From the NCBI GenBank assembly GCA_039810085.1, contig JBDHWG010000014.1:62001-126000 (forward strand): DNA of 64,000 nucleotides. The letters run 5' to 3'. Both the position numbers and the translations under genes were made by a program. Shown here one piece after another: positions 15,881-24,730 of this stretch; within the stretch, counting starts at the first letter, position 1; the number at the start of each line of letters is the position of its first letter. The notes beneath the pieces were generated by a model. That model ran no database searches. It had not been told where the DNA came from and saw only the letters and a program-made list of their open reading frames with translations. The stretch comes from JBDHWG01 sp039810085. GTDB lineage: Bacteria; Chloroflexota; Anaerolineae; Epilineales; JAHCIE01.

Positions 15881-18800
15881 ATGACCGTCCCCCCATCCGG
15901 CAAGATCACGCTTCTGTTCACCGACATCGAGGGCAGCACCCAGCTTTGGGAGCGCAGCCCGATGGAGATGCGGGCAGCCCTGGCTCGTCACGATAGCATC
16001 GTCCGCGACGCCATCGAGGCCCATCACGGCTACGTTTTCAAGACCGTCGGCGACGAGTTCTGCGCGGCGTTCGCCTCGGCCGCCGATGCCCTCGCCGCCG
16101 TCGTCGATTTGCAGCGCCGCCTGTACGCTGAGGCATGGCCCGCGTCGCTGGGCGGGCCGGACGCTAGGGGACGCGCCAGGGGTATCCGGGTCCGCGCCGG
16201 ACTGCACGCGGGCGACGTGGAGGTTCACGACGGTGATTACCTCGGCCCGGTCGTGAATCGGTCGGCGCGGCTGATGGATGCCGCCCACGGCGGTCAGGTG
16301 GTGCTGTCCCAGGCGGTATACGATCTGCTCGCGCCCGACGGGCAGAGTAGCCTGGAACTGCGCGACCTGGGTTTACGCCGCCTGCGGGACTTGAGCGCGC
16401 CGGAGCACATCTACCAGGTCATCATGCCCGGCCTGCCGGCCGAGTTCCCCCCCCTCAGAACGCTGGATGCGCGCCCGAACAACCTTCCCGCTCAACTCAC
16501 CACCCTCATTGGGCGCGAGCGCGAGACAGCGGCAATCGAAAAGCTTTTGTTGCGGGACGACGTTCGCCTCGTGACGCTGGTCGGGCCAGGCGGAACCGGC
16601 AAGACTCGCGTCGCCCTCCAGGTCGGCGCGGACCTGATCGACGCCTTCGAGCACGGCGTTTACTTCGTCCCCCTCGCGCCCATCAGCGACCCAGGCCTGG
16701 TCCTCTCCACGATTAGCAGCACGTTGGGGTTGCGCGAGGAAGGCACGCGCCCGCTCATCGATACTTTGCGGGAGACCCTGCGGGACAAGCGCATGCTCCT
16801 TATCCTCGACAATTTCGAGCAGCTGCTCCCCGCCGCCCCGCGCCTGACCAATCTGCTGAGCGCGTGTCCGGGCGTGAGCGCGTTGGTGACGAGCCGCGCC
16901 TTGCTGCGCGTGCGCGGCGAGCGCGAGTTCGAGATTCCCCCGCTGCGCGTGCCCGACCTGGCCCAATTGCCCCCCCTCGACCACATGCTCGACGACGACG
17001 CCGTCCGCCTCTTCGTCGAGCGCGCCCAGGCCATCGAGGAGGATTTCACGTTGACGGCGGAGAATCGTCGCGCGGTGGCCGAGATTTCCGTCCGGCTTGA
17101 CGGTCTGCCGCTGGCGATTGAGCTGGCAGCGGCGCGCATCAAGCTGCTGGCGCCGGAGACGCTCCTGACCCGGCTGAGCAGCCGCCTCAAGACTCTGACT
17201 AGCGGCCCGCGCGACCTGCCCGCGCGTCAGCAGACGATCCGCAACACCATCGCCTGGAGTCACGACCTGTTGGGCGAGGACGAGCGCATCATCTTCCGTC
17301 GCCTCTCGGTGTTCAACGGCGGATTCACCCTCGACGCGGCCGAAGCGGTGTGCGAAGGTGTCGGCCCAATGGACATGGATACGCTGGACGGCGTGGCGTC
17401 CCTGGTGGACAAGAGCCTGGTGCGTCGCATCCGCGCCAGCCTCGACCGTGAAGACGGGCAGGCGGAGAGCGGCGAGGCGGACCTGCGCTTCATGATGCTC
17501 GAGACCATTCGCGAGTACGGCCAGGTCCGGCTGGTCGAGGCGGGCGAGGTCGCGGCAGCCCGCCAGGCGCACGCGGCGTTCTACCAGCGTCTCGCCGAAG
17601 AAGGCGGGATGCGCATCGACCAGGGGCAGGCGGTGGTCTGGCTCGACCGCCTCGACTCCGACCGCGACAACCTGCGTCTCGCCCTCGACTGGTACGCGGA
17701 GGCCGCTGACCGCCCCACTATCGAGGATGGCCTGAAGATGGCCTCGGCGTTGTGGCGCTTCTGGTACTTCAGGGGCTATTGGGCGGAGGGCCGCGCCCGC
17801 CTGGAGAGCCTGCTGGCGCGAACGGCGGCGCGAACGAGCCAGCGCGCGTGGGCTTTGCTCGCCGTGGGCAGCTTCGCCGCTGAGCAGGCGGACTATGCGG
17901 CGGCGCGGAGATTTCAAGAGGAAGCCCTGGCAATCTACCGCGAGATCGGCGATCCTGGCGGCATCGGTCGCGCGCTGCACCGCCTGGGAACCATCGCCTT
18001 TGCCCAGGGCGACTACCCCTCTGCCGATGCGAAATTCCGCGAGAGCCTGGCCCTCTTGCAAGAGCGGCAAGACCGGGGCGGCATGGGGATCGCGTTGCAC
18101 AGCCTCGGTGAAGTCGCCGTCGCCCAGGGGCGCTATCAGGATGCAAGCCGCTTCTATCAGGACGCCCTGGGGCACGGCAAAGTGGTCGGCAACCCGCAAA
18201 TCGTGGCCTGGGCGCTGTTCGGCCTCGGCCTCATCGCCTACTATCAAAACGACCTGCCCTCGGCGCGCTCCCTCTGCCAACAGGGGTTTCAGATGGCGGA
18301 TGAGCTGGGCGACAAGCACGCGACGGCCCTGGCGCGCGCGAACCTGGGGCTGATTGCAGCGGCCGAGGGCAGCGTGGATGCGGGACGGGCGCTCCTGGGC
18401 GAGAGCCTGGCTGCTTTAGAGGAGCTGGGGGCGCGGCGCGACGTGGCGGTGACATTGAACGCCCTGGGCAGCCTGATAGCCCAGACGCACCCGGACGAGG
18501 CGTGGGCCTATTACACGCGGGCGGCGAATGTCGCGCGCTCGGTCGGTGAACGGGCGGCGCTCGCCGAGGCGCTGGCCGGCCTGGGCCGGGTGGGCCTGGG
18601 GTCGGGCCGCCTCGACGCGACCGCAGCGGCGTCCCTGTTCCGCGAGAGCGTGACGCTGCGGCGTAACCTGGGCGATGGGCGCGGCATCGCCGACTCCCTT
18701 GACGCCTTCGCGGAGTTGGCAAGCGCGTCTGGCAAGGAAGGGGAGGGTGTGGCGCAGGCCGCCCAACTGCTCGGCGCGGCAGACGCTCTGCGCGAATCCA

Positions 18801-18976
18801 TCGGCGCGGCGGTGTGGCCCGTTAGCCGCGAGCGACACACGCGTGTCGTGGCGGCCGTCCGGGAGCGCCTGGGCGAAACTGCCTTCACCGAGATGTGGGA
18901 GACGGGCCGCACCCTGCCGCTAGCAGACCTCGTTCAGCGCTTGCTCGATGAGCCTGACTCGGGGCGGGTGGCATAG
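15881..18976 (+). CDS. Class III nucleotide cyclase / NB-ARC ATPase / TPR regulator
   Basis: This 1031-residue protein has three parts. Residues 9-150 are a class III adenylate/guanylate cyclase domain, with metal Asp in LLFTDIEGST and in TVGDEF, and the NRSAR motif. Residues 225-540 form an NB-ARC/STAND ATPase: P-loop LVGPGGTGKTR, Walker B LLILDNFEQLL, the TSR sensor, and GLPLAIELAAARI. The remainder is about ten TPR units (SFAAEQADYAAARRFQEEAL onwards). Such proteins, common in Chloroflexota and Actinobacteria, link ligand sensing by TPRs to NTP switching; no DNA-binding domain is present, so the output is probably the cyclase. The ATG at 15881 matches the usual family start; 15815 adds 22 residues. 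Confidence 0.85.
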   Translation: MTVPPSGKITLLFTDIEGSTQLWERSPMEMRAALARHDSIVRDAIEAHHGYVFKTVGDEFCAAFASAADALAAVVDLQRRLYAEAWPASLGGPDARGRARGIRVRAGLHAGDVEVHDGDYLGPVVNRSARLMDAAHGGQVVLSQAVYDLLAPDGQSSLELRDLGLRRLRDLSAPEHIYQVIMPGLPAEFPPLRTLDARPNNLPAQLTTLIGRERETAAIEKLLLRDDVRLVTLVGPGGTGKTRVALQVGADLIDAFEHGVYFVPLAPISDPGLVLSTISSTLGLREEGTRPLIDTLRETLRDKRMLLILDNFEQLLPAAPRLTNLLSACPGVSALVTSRALLRVRGEREFEIPPLRVPDLAQLPPLDHMLDDDAVRLFVERAQAIEEDFTLTAENRRAVAEISVRLDGLPLAIELAAARIKLLAPETLLTRLSSRLKTLTSGPRDLPARQQTIRNTIAWSHDLLGEDERIIFRRLSVFNGGFTLDAAEAVCEGVGPMDMDTLDGVASLVDKSLVRRIRASLDREDGQAESGEADLRFMMLETIREYGQVRLVEAGEVAAARQAHAAFYQRLAEEGGMRIDQGQAVVWLDRLDSDRDNLRLALDWYAEAADRPTIEDGLKMASALWRFWYFRGYWAEGRARLESLLARTAARTSQRAWALLAVGSFAAEQADYAAARRFQEEALAIYREIGDPGGIGRALHRLGTIAFAQGDYPSADAKFRESLALLQERQDRGGMGIALHSLGEVAVAQGRYQDASRFYQDALGHGKVVGNPQIVAWALFGLGLIAYYQNDLPSARSLCQQGFQMADELGDKHATALARANLGLIAAAEGSVDAGRALLGESLAALEELGARRDVAVTLNALGSLIAQTHPDEAWAYYTRAANVARSVGERAALAEALAGLGRVGLGSGRLDATAAASLFRESVTLRRNLGDGRGIADSLDAFAELASASGKEGEGVAQAAQLLGAADALRESIGAAVWPVSRERHTRVVAAVRERLGETAFTEMWETGRTLPLADLVQRLLDEPDSGRVA

Positions 18977-19542
18977 CGGGCGCAAGCAAGAACACCTCCG
19001 CTGTCATGCCGAGGCACGAGGCATCTGGGCCGCGTGTGGTGGCCGTTGTCAACCCTGTTGGCCGCAGTTCGCGGCGTCATCGTCAGCCGAGACCGCCGAA
19101 TGGAATTGCGGCGGCTGATACGGAGAAGCCTGCTCGAAGCAGGCTGGTGTGGGCCTAGCATCATCATTGCCCGCTGAAGCCTTCACACGCGGAACTGCGA
19201 AAGTAACCTGTCAGCCGGGAGGTCGTCCCGCCAGGCGCTCCCATCCCCACTGAACACGCGACCATAAGAGCTCCTGCGACAACCGACCGTAACGTTGTCG
19301 GCTGGTGCGTCACTTCCTTGATGCCGTGGACAACGACACGTTTCGGCCCCAGGTGCTGTATTCCTCTTCTGAGGACAGCCGTTAGCAGTCCGCAGGACTT
19401 CGCCCCCTTAGCGCCAGAGCTTCAGCCTGGCGTCCGCGCGATAGCGCGGCCAACATCCGGTGGGCGATTACTGCCGCTAAGACTGAGGCACGGTCGGGGG
19501 ATGAAGCGCGACTGGAAGTCGCCACTACATGCTGCGCTGATG

Positions 19543-19589
19543 AAAAGCGCGCAGCGGAGAAGGGTTGTCCTTCCCCGCTGCGCGCTTTT
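19543..19589. terminator. Bidirectional intrinsic terminator
   Basis: A perfect 15-bp stem pairs AAAAGCGCGCAGCGG (19543-19557) with its complement at 19575-19589, around a 17-base loop. TTTT ends the stem on both strands, as expected between the convergent cyclase and paaC genes. Confidence 0.75.
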
Positions 19590-19607
19590 CCTTCCTCCTG
19601 AGACTTT

Positions 19608-19674
19608 CCTGACCCCTCTGGCTCCCCTCTCCCAAAATGGGAGAGGGGCTGGGGGTGAGGAACTAGGGGTGAGG
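19608..19674. repeat. Palindromic repeat, family F, copy 2
   Basis: CCCCTCTCCCAAAATGGGAG forms the stem, followed by GGGGCTGGGGGTGAGG and a second GGGGTGAGG just before the paaC stop codon. Confidence 0.75.
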
Positions 19675-19676
19675 GA

Positions 19677-20450
19677 CTACCACACCGCCGTCGGGTCTTC
19701 GCGGCGCAGCGCCTGCATCGCTTCGAGCATCTGCGGCAGGTGCTCGGTGTGCTGCTTGTAGCGGCCGCCCAGGTCGCTCGTGCCGCGCGGAACCGACAGG
19801 CCGAGGTCGGCCAGGAACGGCGCGGCCAGCGACTCCCAGCGGACGCGCACATCGGCCGACGCCGGCACGATGCCCGCCGCCACCAGCAGTTCCTCGCCCT
19901 GCGTCGGCTCGAACAAACCCGCCGCAGCCGGGTAGACCTCGTTCAGCGCCGCCTGGATGTGGCCGTGGGCCTCCTCGCTGCCGAGGGCCAGGCGCTGGAT
20001 CCAGGTGCGTCCGTGCATCAGGTGGTACTTCTCCTCGGGGCGCAGTTTCTGAGCCGCAGCGGCCAGCGGCGCGTAGGTCGAGGCGGCCAGCCCTTCGAGG
20101 CGCACGGCTTCGGCCAGGTCGTACAGGTAGCCGCGCACCAGGCTGAAGGCATAGTCACCGCGCGGCAGCTCGCACAGCTGGGCGCTGCGGTAGTCGTCGG
20201 CCGGGCGTAGGAACGCCAGATCATCCGGGTTGCCCTGGCCCAGCCCCTCCAGCAGCGTGTAGTACGTCAGGGCGTGGCCTAGCTCGTCCTGGGCGATGGA
20301 GGAGAAGGCGATGTCCTCCTCCAGAATCGGGCCGAGGCCGGTCCACTCCGACTCGCGGTGGCCGATGACCGTCTCATCGTCGGCCAGGGCGAGGATGTAG
20401 TCCACCAGGGCCGCCTTCACGGCATCGTCGAGTGGGGGTGTCGCGCTCAT
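19677..20450 (-). CDS. paaC: Phenylacetyl-CoA epoxidase subunit PaaC
   Basis: The 257-residue ferritin-like structural subunit supports PaaA in ring 1,2-epoxidation of phenylacetyl-CoA. Family features include LADDETVIGHRESEWTG at the N-terminus, SSIAQDELGHALTYY, and KYHLMHGRTWIQRL. The length matches family members. Its ATG overlaps the stop of paaB by 4 bases, giving translational coupling. It ends the operon; the strong terminator at 19543-19589 lies downstream. Confidence 0.92.
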   Translation of the reverse strand: MSATPPLDDAVKAALVDYILALADDETVIGHRESEWTGLGPILEEDIAFSSIAQDELGHALTYYTLLEGLGQGNPDDLAFLRPADDYRSAQLCELPRGDYAFSLVRGYLYDLAEAVRLEGLAASTYAPLAAAAQKLRPEEKYHLMHGRTWIQRLALGSEEAHGHIQAALNEVYPAAAGLFEPTQGEELLVAAGIVPASADVRVRWESLAAPFLADLGLSVPRGTSDLGGRYKQHTEHLPQMLEAMQALRREDPTAVW

Positions 20451-20836
20451 CCCTCGCCGTCCTTTCCACCGTCTTTAATCTTGGCGACGCGGCTCTGGCG
20501 GAAGCCGCGGTAGCCCCACACCTCGCGGTAGCTCTTGTCCGAACCCTGCTGGAAAATGTCGGAGTCCTCGTACGACGTGGCGTAGATGCAGCTCGACGGC
20601 ACGACCCACAGGTTCACGGCCTGTCCGCGGCGCACGAAGTTCTCTTTCGCCAGGACGAGCGCCATCTCCGGGTCGGGCGCGTGGACCGCGCCGACGTGCT
20701 GGTGATGCTCACCCCGGCGCACCTGCTGGAACACCTCCCACAACTCCCACTCCGTGTCGGCGGGCGGCGGCGTCTGTGTCGTCTCCATCGCCTCGTCGAT
20801 GCGCTGGTGGTACGGGTTGAACTGCCACTCCTTCAT
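20447..20836 (-). CDS. paaB: Phenylacetyl-CoA epoxidase subunit PaaB
   Basis: This 129-residue small subunit bridges PaaAC heterodimers. The family core WEVFQQVRRGEHHQHVGAVH, APDPEMALVLAKENFVRRG and LWVVPSSCI is clear; the N-terminus carries about 30 extra residues (MKEWQFNPYHQRIDEAMETT) relative to short PaaB proteins. It sits 9 bases after paaA, with AGGAGA in front of the ATG. Confidence 0.92.
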   Translation of the reverse strand: MKEWQFNPYHQRIDEAMETTQTPPPADTEWELWEVFQQVRRGEHHQHVGAVHAPDPEMALVLAKENFVRRGQAVNLWVVPSSCIYATSYEDSDIFQQGSDKSYREVWGYRGFRQSRVAKIKDGGKDGEG

Positions 20837-20845
20837 GGTGTCTCC

Positions 20846-21778
20846 TTATGCCATCTGCGGCACGGGACCAACGCGCTTGCCCTCGACCGCCCGCCGCACC
20901 CACACCGTCTCCTGGTAGGAGAGGCGGCGCACGGCCAGGCGCTCCGGGCCCATCGGGCCGCCGCCGTTGATGACGGCGTAGAACTCGTTCCAGTCGGGGT
21001 CGGTGAAGTGGACGAAGCCAGTCTCGTCGATACGAATTTCGGGGTCGGGCACGGTCAGGCCCAGCTCCCAGATCTTCGGCAGGAACTTGCTGAGGAACTC
21101 CTGGCGCTGCTCGTCGTTGCTCTTGGGCTTGACGCCCCAGCGCATCAGCGTCTCGGTGTGGACGGAGTCCTTGTCGTGCGGGCCGAAGAACATGATGATG
21201 GGCCACCACCAGCGGTTGAGGGCGTCCTGCACCATCGCCTGCTGGGCGCGCGTGCCGCTCATCAGGGTGATGACGATGTCGTAGCCCTGCTTGATGTGGA
21301 ACGACTCTTCCAGGCAGATGCGCTTGAGCGCCCGCGAGTACGGGCCGTAGGAGCCTTCCGACATGAGCGTCTGGTTGATGACCGCTGCGCCGTCCACGAG
21401 CCAGCCGATGATGCCGATGTCGGCCCACGTCTCGCACGGGTAGTTGAAGACGTTGGAGTACTTGGACTTGCCCGACAGCAGCTCCTCGGTCATCTGCTCG
21501 CGCGTCTTGCCGAGGGTCTCAGCGGCGCGGTACAAGAGCTGGCCGTGGCCGACTTCGTCCTGCACCTTCGCCATGAGGGCGAGCTTGCGCTTGAAGTTCG
21601 GCGCGTAGGGGATCCAGGTGCCTTCGGGCAGCGCGCCCATGATCTCGCTGTTGGCGTGCTGGTGGATGAGGCGGATGAGCTGCTTCTTGTACAGCTCCGG
21701 CATCCAGTCCCCCGGCTCGATTTTGTCACCGGCGGCGATGCGGGCCTCGAACTGTTGCAGACGCTCTTCGTCGGTCAT
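20846..21778 (-). CDS. paaA: Phenylacetyl-CoA epoxidase catalytic subunit PaaA
   Basis: This 310-residue di-iron subunit inserts one oxygen atom into the aromatic ring of phenylacetyl-CoA. The ExxH iron ligands are visible in VQDEVGHGQLLYRAAE and LEESFHIKQGYD. Near the C-terminus FTDPDWNEFYAVINGGGPMG matches the family. The start giving MTDEERLQQ (21778) is preferred because GGGAGG lies 7 bases upstream; the ATG at 21793 would place that ribosome site inside the gene. It follows the TetR gene by 35 bases, so all four genes likely share the promoter at 22476-22504. PaaD (Fe-S insertion) and PaaE (reductase) are not in the window. Confidence 0.93.
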   Translation of the reverse strand: MTDEERLQQFEARIAAGDKIEPGDWMPELYKKQLIRLIHQHANSEIMGALPEGTWIPYAPNFKRKLALMAKVQDEVGHGQLLYRAAETLGKTREQMTEELLSGKSKYSNVFNYPCETWADIGIIGWLVDGAAVINQTLMSEGSYGPYSRALKRICLEESFHIKQGYDIVITLMSGTRAQQAMVQDALNRWWWPIIMFFGPHDKDSVHTETLMRWGVKPKSNDEQRQEFLSKFLPKIWELGLTVPDPEIRIDETGFVHFTDPDWNEFYAVINGGGPMGPERLAVRRLSYQETVWVRRAVEGKRVGPVPQMA

Positions 21779-21813
21779 GTCCCAACCTCCCATGATCTAT
21801 GTGGACTATCGAT

Positions 21814-22443
21814 TCAATGTCTGTGCCCGTTAAGCGCAGGGCGCGCCCGCCCATAGACGACGGCGTTGGGGTCGGCGGACACCCCGGCCAGGATCATCGA
21901 CACGAACTCGGCGGCGACGGCGTCCGGCGGCAGCGGCCCCGCAGGCCGATACCACTGATAGAGCCAGTTGCCGACGGACAACACCAGCAAAGTGGCAAAC
22001 TTCTCGTCCACCGGGCGGAACGCCCCGCTCGCCACACCCTCGGCGACGATCTGGCGGAAGTAGCCCTCGTACGTGTCGCGCTTGACACGAATGGCGTCGC
22101 GCCGCTCATCGCCCAGGAACTTCCAGTCCTGGAAGTACACCGTCGCCGCGTCCAGGTTGTCGGTCACGACGCGGATGTGGGCCTGGAGGGCAGCGCGGAG
22201 CTTCTCAGCCGGCGGCAGGTCGCTGACAGCGATGGGGGCGAGGGCGTCGAGGAACTGGCTCGCGGCGTGGTCCACGATGCCCCACAGCACGTCTTCCTTG
22301 GCGCTGATGTGGGCGTACAGCGAGCCGCCCTGGAGGTCCAACTCCCGCGCCATCTGGCGGATCGTCGTCCCGTGGTAGCCGTAGCGGCTGAACAGGTGCG
22401 CCGCCGCCGCGTAGATTTGTTCGACCCGCTGTGTCTCGCTCAC
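21814..22443 (-). CDS. TetR-family repressor, probably of the paa operon
   Basis: The 209-residue protein has an N-terminal helix-turn-helix (FSRYGYHGTTIRQMARELDL followed by GSLYAHISAKEDVLWGIV), a TetR hallmark, and a helical ligand domain similar to PaaR/FadR-type regulators that sense acyl-CoA. I chose the GTG at 22443 because GGAG lies exactly 6 bases upstream; the in-frame ATG at 22449 has the same GGAG abutting it, and a TTG at 22455 even overlaps it. Its operator-like palindrome (22457-22470) sits on the transcription start, indicating autorepression and control of paaABC. The ligand, probably phenylacetyl-CoA, is inferred from context. Confidence 0.85.
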   Translation of the reverse strand: MSETQRVEQIYAAAAHLFSRYGYHGTTIRQMARELDLQGGSLYAHISAKEDVLWGIVDHAASQFLDALAPIAVSDLPPAEKLRAALQAHIRVVTDNLDAATVYFQDWKFLGDERRDAIRVKRDTYEGYFRQIVAEGVASGAFRPVDEKFATLLVLSVGNWLYQWYRPAGPLPPDAVAAEFVSMILAGVSADPNAVVYGRARPALNGHRH

Positions 22444-22456
22444 CGCCATCTCCAAA

Positions 22457-22470
22457 CTAACGCTTGTTAG
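22457..22470. promoter_or_regulatory. TetR operator-like palindrome
   Basis: CTAACGCTTGTTAG has perfect 5-bp arms around a 4-bp centre. It overlaps the predicted transcription start of TetR-paaABC, 6 bases after the -10 box. Confidence 0.6.
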
Positions 22471-22475
22471 GAAAT

Positions 22476-22504
22476 ATTATAACGCGGCACACTTCGGGTG
22501 TCAA
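22476..22504 (-). promoter_or_regulatory. Perfect-consensus promoter of TetR-paaABC
   Basis: On the minus strand TTGACA (22504-22499) and TATAAT (22481-22476) are both 6/6 with a 17-base spacer. Such a strong promoter would need tight repression, consistent with the adjacent operator. Confidence 0.85.
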
Positions 22505-22589
22505 GATTCTCGAAGGAGAATTTGGGCAACTTGGCTAGGCGAGTGAAAATTGGTGTCACCCCTCGCTCCGCTTAGAGTTTAGACCCTGG

Positions 22590-22689
22590 CTGTCAACGGA
22601 TGCGAACGGATAAACGGATAATCACCAATAGACAAGATATCTTCACGAAGTAAGGCTATTCGTTTATCCGTTCCCCCATCCGTTGACAG
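22590..22689. repeat. Long imperfect palindrome
   Basis: CTGTCAACGGATG...GAACGGATAAACGGA at the left pairs with TCGTTTATCCGTTC...CATCCGTTGACAG at the right, around an AT-rich centre with the palindrome AAGATATCTT. It is probably a small MITE-like element; no second copy is seen in the window. Confidence 0.65.
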
Positions 22690-22696
22690 ATGGGCT

Positions 22697-23827
22697 TCAC
22701 GCGCTGGTAATGAGGCGGTCGGCTTCGGCCAGCATCGACCGGCGGCGGGGCGTCGCGCCCGCCGCCTGACCGACCACCTGGTTGTGCCGCGCCAGCAGCG
22801 CTTCGACAACCTCCAGCGCCGTGCGCTCGTCCAGCGACACGAGACCGCGCACCTGTTGGTAGAAGACCAGCCAATCGTCGATGCGGCCTGTGAAAACAGC
22901 GATGCCGGAGCCGATTTGAAGAGTGGCCCCAGGATGGGCAAAAACGATGCCGCCCTGGACTTCGCCCAGGCGGGAGTAACGCGCCATCAGGCTCGGCGCA
23001 CGCCGGTTCAGGGTGAACCGAATCTCGTCGGCCATGCGTAGCCACTGCTCGTCCGGCCACTGCTTGTGAACGTTGGGCGTCTCGACGCCGGTGTACTTGT
23101 CGATGTCCATGTGTTCCCAGCGGCCGCCGCGCCAAGTCACGCGGCCCGACCAGTACTTGACCTCGAACAGGCAAATGCCGCGCTGGCCGACGACGACCGC
23201 GTCCAGGTCGTCGCCGCGACCGGGGCGCAGGCTATAGAGGATGTAGGGCGGGAAGGCGTCAATGGTCGGGAGCGCGGCAAGGCGCGTGACCAACTCGTAC
23301 TCGCCGGGGTAGCCCCACGTCCAGGGGTCATCGTCACGCACGACCGTTTCCGGCGGCGGGAGAGTGTCGCTCATCGCCGCGCGCCAGCGCGGCAGCAAGG
23401 GTTGAGGGGGCGGCGAGGGCGGCGCGAGTGACACGGGCGGCCGACGACCGACCAACCACAGCCACGCGCCGGCGGCCAGTGCGACGACGACGACGCTGAT
23501 GATGAGCAATGCCACGACGATGAGGCCGTAAATTTCGGCGAGGCGCGGCGAGTCGGGGGGGACAAGCCACAGCGGGACGAGGAACAGCCCGGCCAGGGCG
23601 ACCAGGGCGGCTAGTCCTACGACGGCGGCGGCGCTAAGGACGATCAGCGGCGTGAGCCGACGGCGGCGGGCCTCCCAGGCCGCCCTGGCGGCCTGGGCGC
23701 GCTGTTCCTGCTGCTGCTGCGCCGCCTTGCGTCGGAAGGCGGCGCGTTCGGCGACCTTCTTCTCGCCCGCGACGATGCGGTCGTAACCCGCAACCAGGTC
23801 GGTGACTGTGTTGTCCACGCACACCAT
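22697..23827 (-). CDS. NERD-domain membrane protein
   Basis: The 376-residue protein has a charged coiled N-terminus (Gln/Ala/Arg-rich, about 20-57) and two hydrophobic segments near 60-86 and 97-125. Residues 165-290 form a nuclease-related domain: GEYELVTRLAALP, YSLRPGRGDDLDAVVVG and ICLFEVKYWSGRVTWRG, with the D and ExK of the restriction-enzyme-like fold in place. NERD proteins are suspected nucleases; whether this one cleaves DNA is unknown. The ATG has a GGGAGGGG ribosome site. It is a single gene, divergent from yebC. Confidence 0.75.
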   Translation of the reverse strand: MVCVDNTVTDLVAGYDRIVAGEKKVAERAAFRRKAAQQQQEQRAQAARAAWEARRRRLTPLIVLSAAAVVGLAALVALAGLFLVPLWLVPPDSPRLAEIYGLIVVALLIISVVVVALAAGAWLWLVGRRPPVSLAPPSPPPQPLLPRWRAAMSDTLPPPETVVRDDDPWTWGYPGEYELVTRLAALPTIDAFPPYILYSLRPGRGDDLDAVVVGQRGICLFEVKYWSGRVTWRGGRWEHMDIDKYTGVETPNVHKQWPDEQWLRMADEIRFTLNRRAPSLMARYSRLGEVQGGIVFAHPGATLQIGSGIAVFTGRIDDWLVFYQQVRGLVSLDERTALEVVEALLARHNQVVGQAAGATPRRRSMLAEADRLITSA

Positions 23828-23898
23828 GGCATCCCCTCCCCTACCTCAGACGGCAAATGACATTGTAGCAGGGTCACGGAGGTTCGGCAAACGCTCGT

Positions 23899-23928
23899 TC
23901 GTCAATTTCGTCGGCGTCATGCTATAAT
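23899..23928 (+). promoter_or_regulatory. Probable promoter of yebC-ruvC-dprA
   Basis: TATAAT (23923-23928) is perfect; the best -35 is TCGTCA (23899-23904), 4/6, spacer 18. The ATG lies 50 bases downstream. Confidence 0.55.
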
Positions 23929-23977
23929 AAGCCGTACAACCTTAAAGGATAAATGAACTCCGAATCGGAGGATAGAT

Positions 23978-24730
23978 ATGTCTGGTCATTCCCATTGGGC
24001 ACAAATTAAGCGTCAGAAAGGCGCTCAGGACGCAAAGCGCGGTGCTGTGTTCACCAAGGCGGCGCGCGAGATTCAGACGGCGGTGCGACACGGCGGCTCC
24101 AACCCGGACGCCAACTTCTCGCTGCGCCTCGCCATCGACCGCGCCCGCGCGGTCAACATGCCGAAGGACAGCATCGAGCGCGCCATCGAGCGGGCCGCTG
24201 GCGCGGGCGCGGCTGAGAACTTCGACGAGGTGCTGTACGAGGGCTACGGGCCGCACGGCGTCGCCATCCTCATCGAGACGCTGACCGACAACCGCAACCG
24301 CACGGTCTCTGAGCTGCGCCACACGCTCAGCAAGCGCGGCGGCTCGCTGGCGGAGGGCGGCTCGGTCGCGTGGCAGTTCGAGCAGAAGGGCGTCATTACC
24401 GTGGACCCGGGCAAGGCCGACCCGGATGAGCTAGGCCTGATGGCGATTGACCTGGGCGCGGACGACGTGCTGCCGGTGGAGGACGGGCTGGAGATCCTGA
24501 CGCCGCCGGAGAACCTCCAGGCGGTGCGCGAGGGCCTCATCAAGAATAAGATCACCGTCAAGTCGGCTGAGTTGTCGCGCATCCCAAAGATGAACGTCCC
24601 GCTGGACGAGACCAACACGCTCCAGGTCATGGCGCTCATCGAGGCGTTGGAGGACCTGGACGACGTGCAGAACGTGTACAGCAACCTCGAAGTGTCGGAC
24701 GAGATGTACGAGAAGCTCGAGGCGCGCTAG
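23978..24730 (+). CDS. yebC: YebC/PmpR-family protein
   Basis: This 250-residue member of the YebC/TACO1 family opens with the diagnostic MSGHSHWAQIKRQKGAQDAK and retains GYGPHGVAILIETLTDNRNR, the conserved core. Members bind the ribosome and help translation of proline-rich stretches, or act as transcription regulators. A CGGAGGA site precedes the ATG. Its stop shares one base with the GTG of ruvC, the conserved yebC-ruvC arrangement of many bacteria. Confidence 0.95.
   Translation: MSGHSHWAQIKRQKGAQDAKRGAVFTKAAREIQTAVRHGGSNPDANFSLRLAIDRARAVNMPKDSIERAIERAAGAGAAENFDEVLYEGYGPHGVAILIETLTDNRNRTVSELRHTLSKRGGSLAEGGSVAWQFEQKGVITVDPGKADPDELGLMAIDLGADDVLPVEDGLEILTPPENLQAVREGLIKNKITVKSAELSRIPKMNVPLDETNTLQVMALIEALEDLDDVQNVYSNLEVSDEMYEKLEAR

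Larger units (their letters stand above)
18977..19676. other. 700-bp gene-free region with repeats and a terminator
   Basis: I see no credible gene. Contents in order: a half copy of family B (19001-19034), the CCGAATGGAATTGCGG and AGCCTGCT hairpins (19096-19146), a GC-rich stretch with the GCGACTGGAAGTCGC palindrome (19508-19522), the strong terminator at 19543-19589 and a family F copy (19608-19674). A decayed mobile element cannot be ruled out. Confidence 0.65.
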
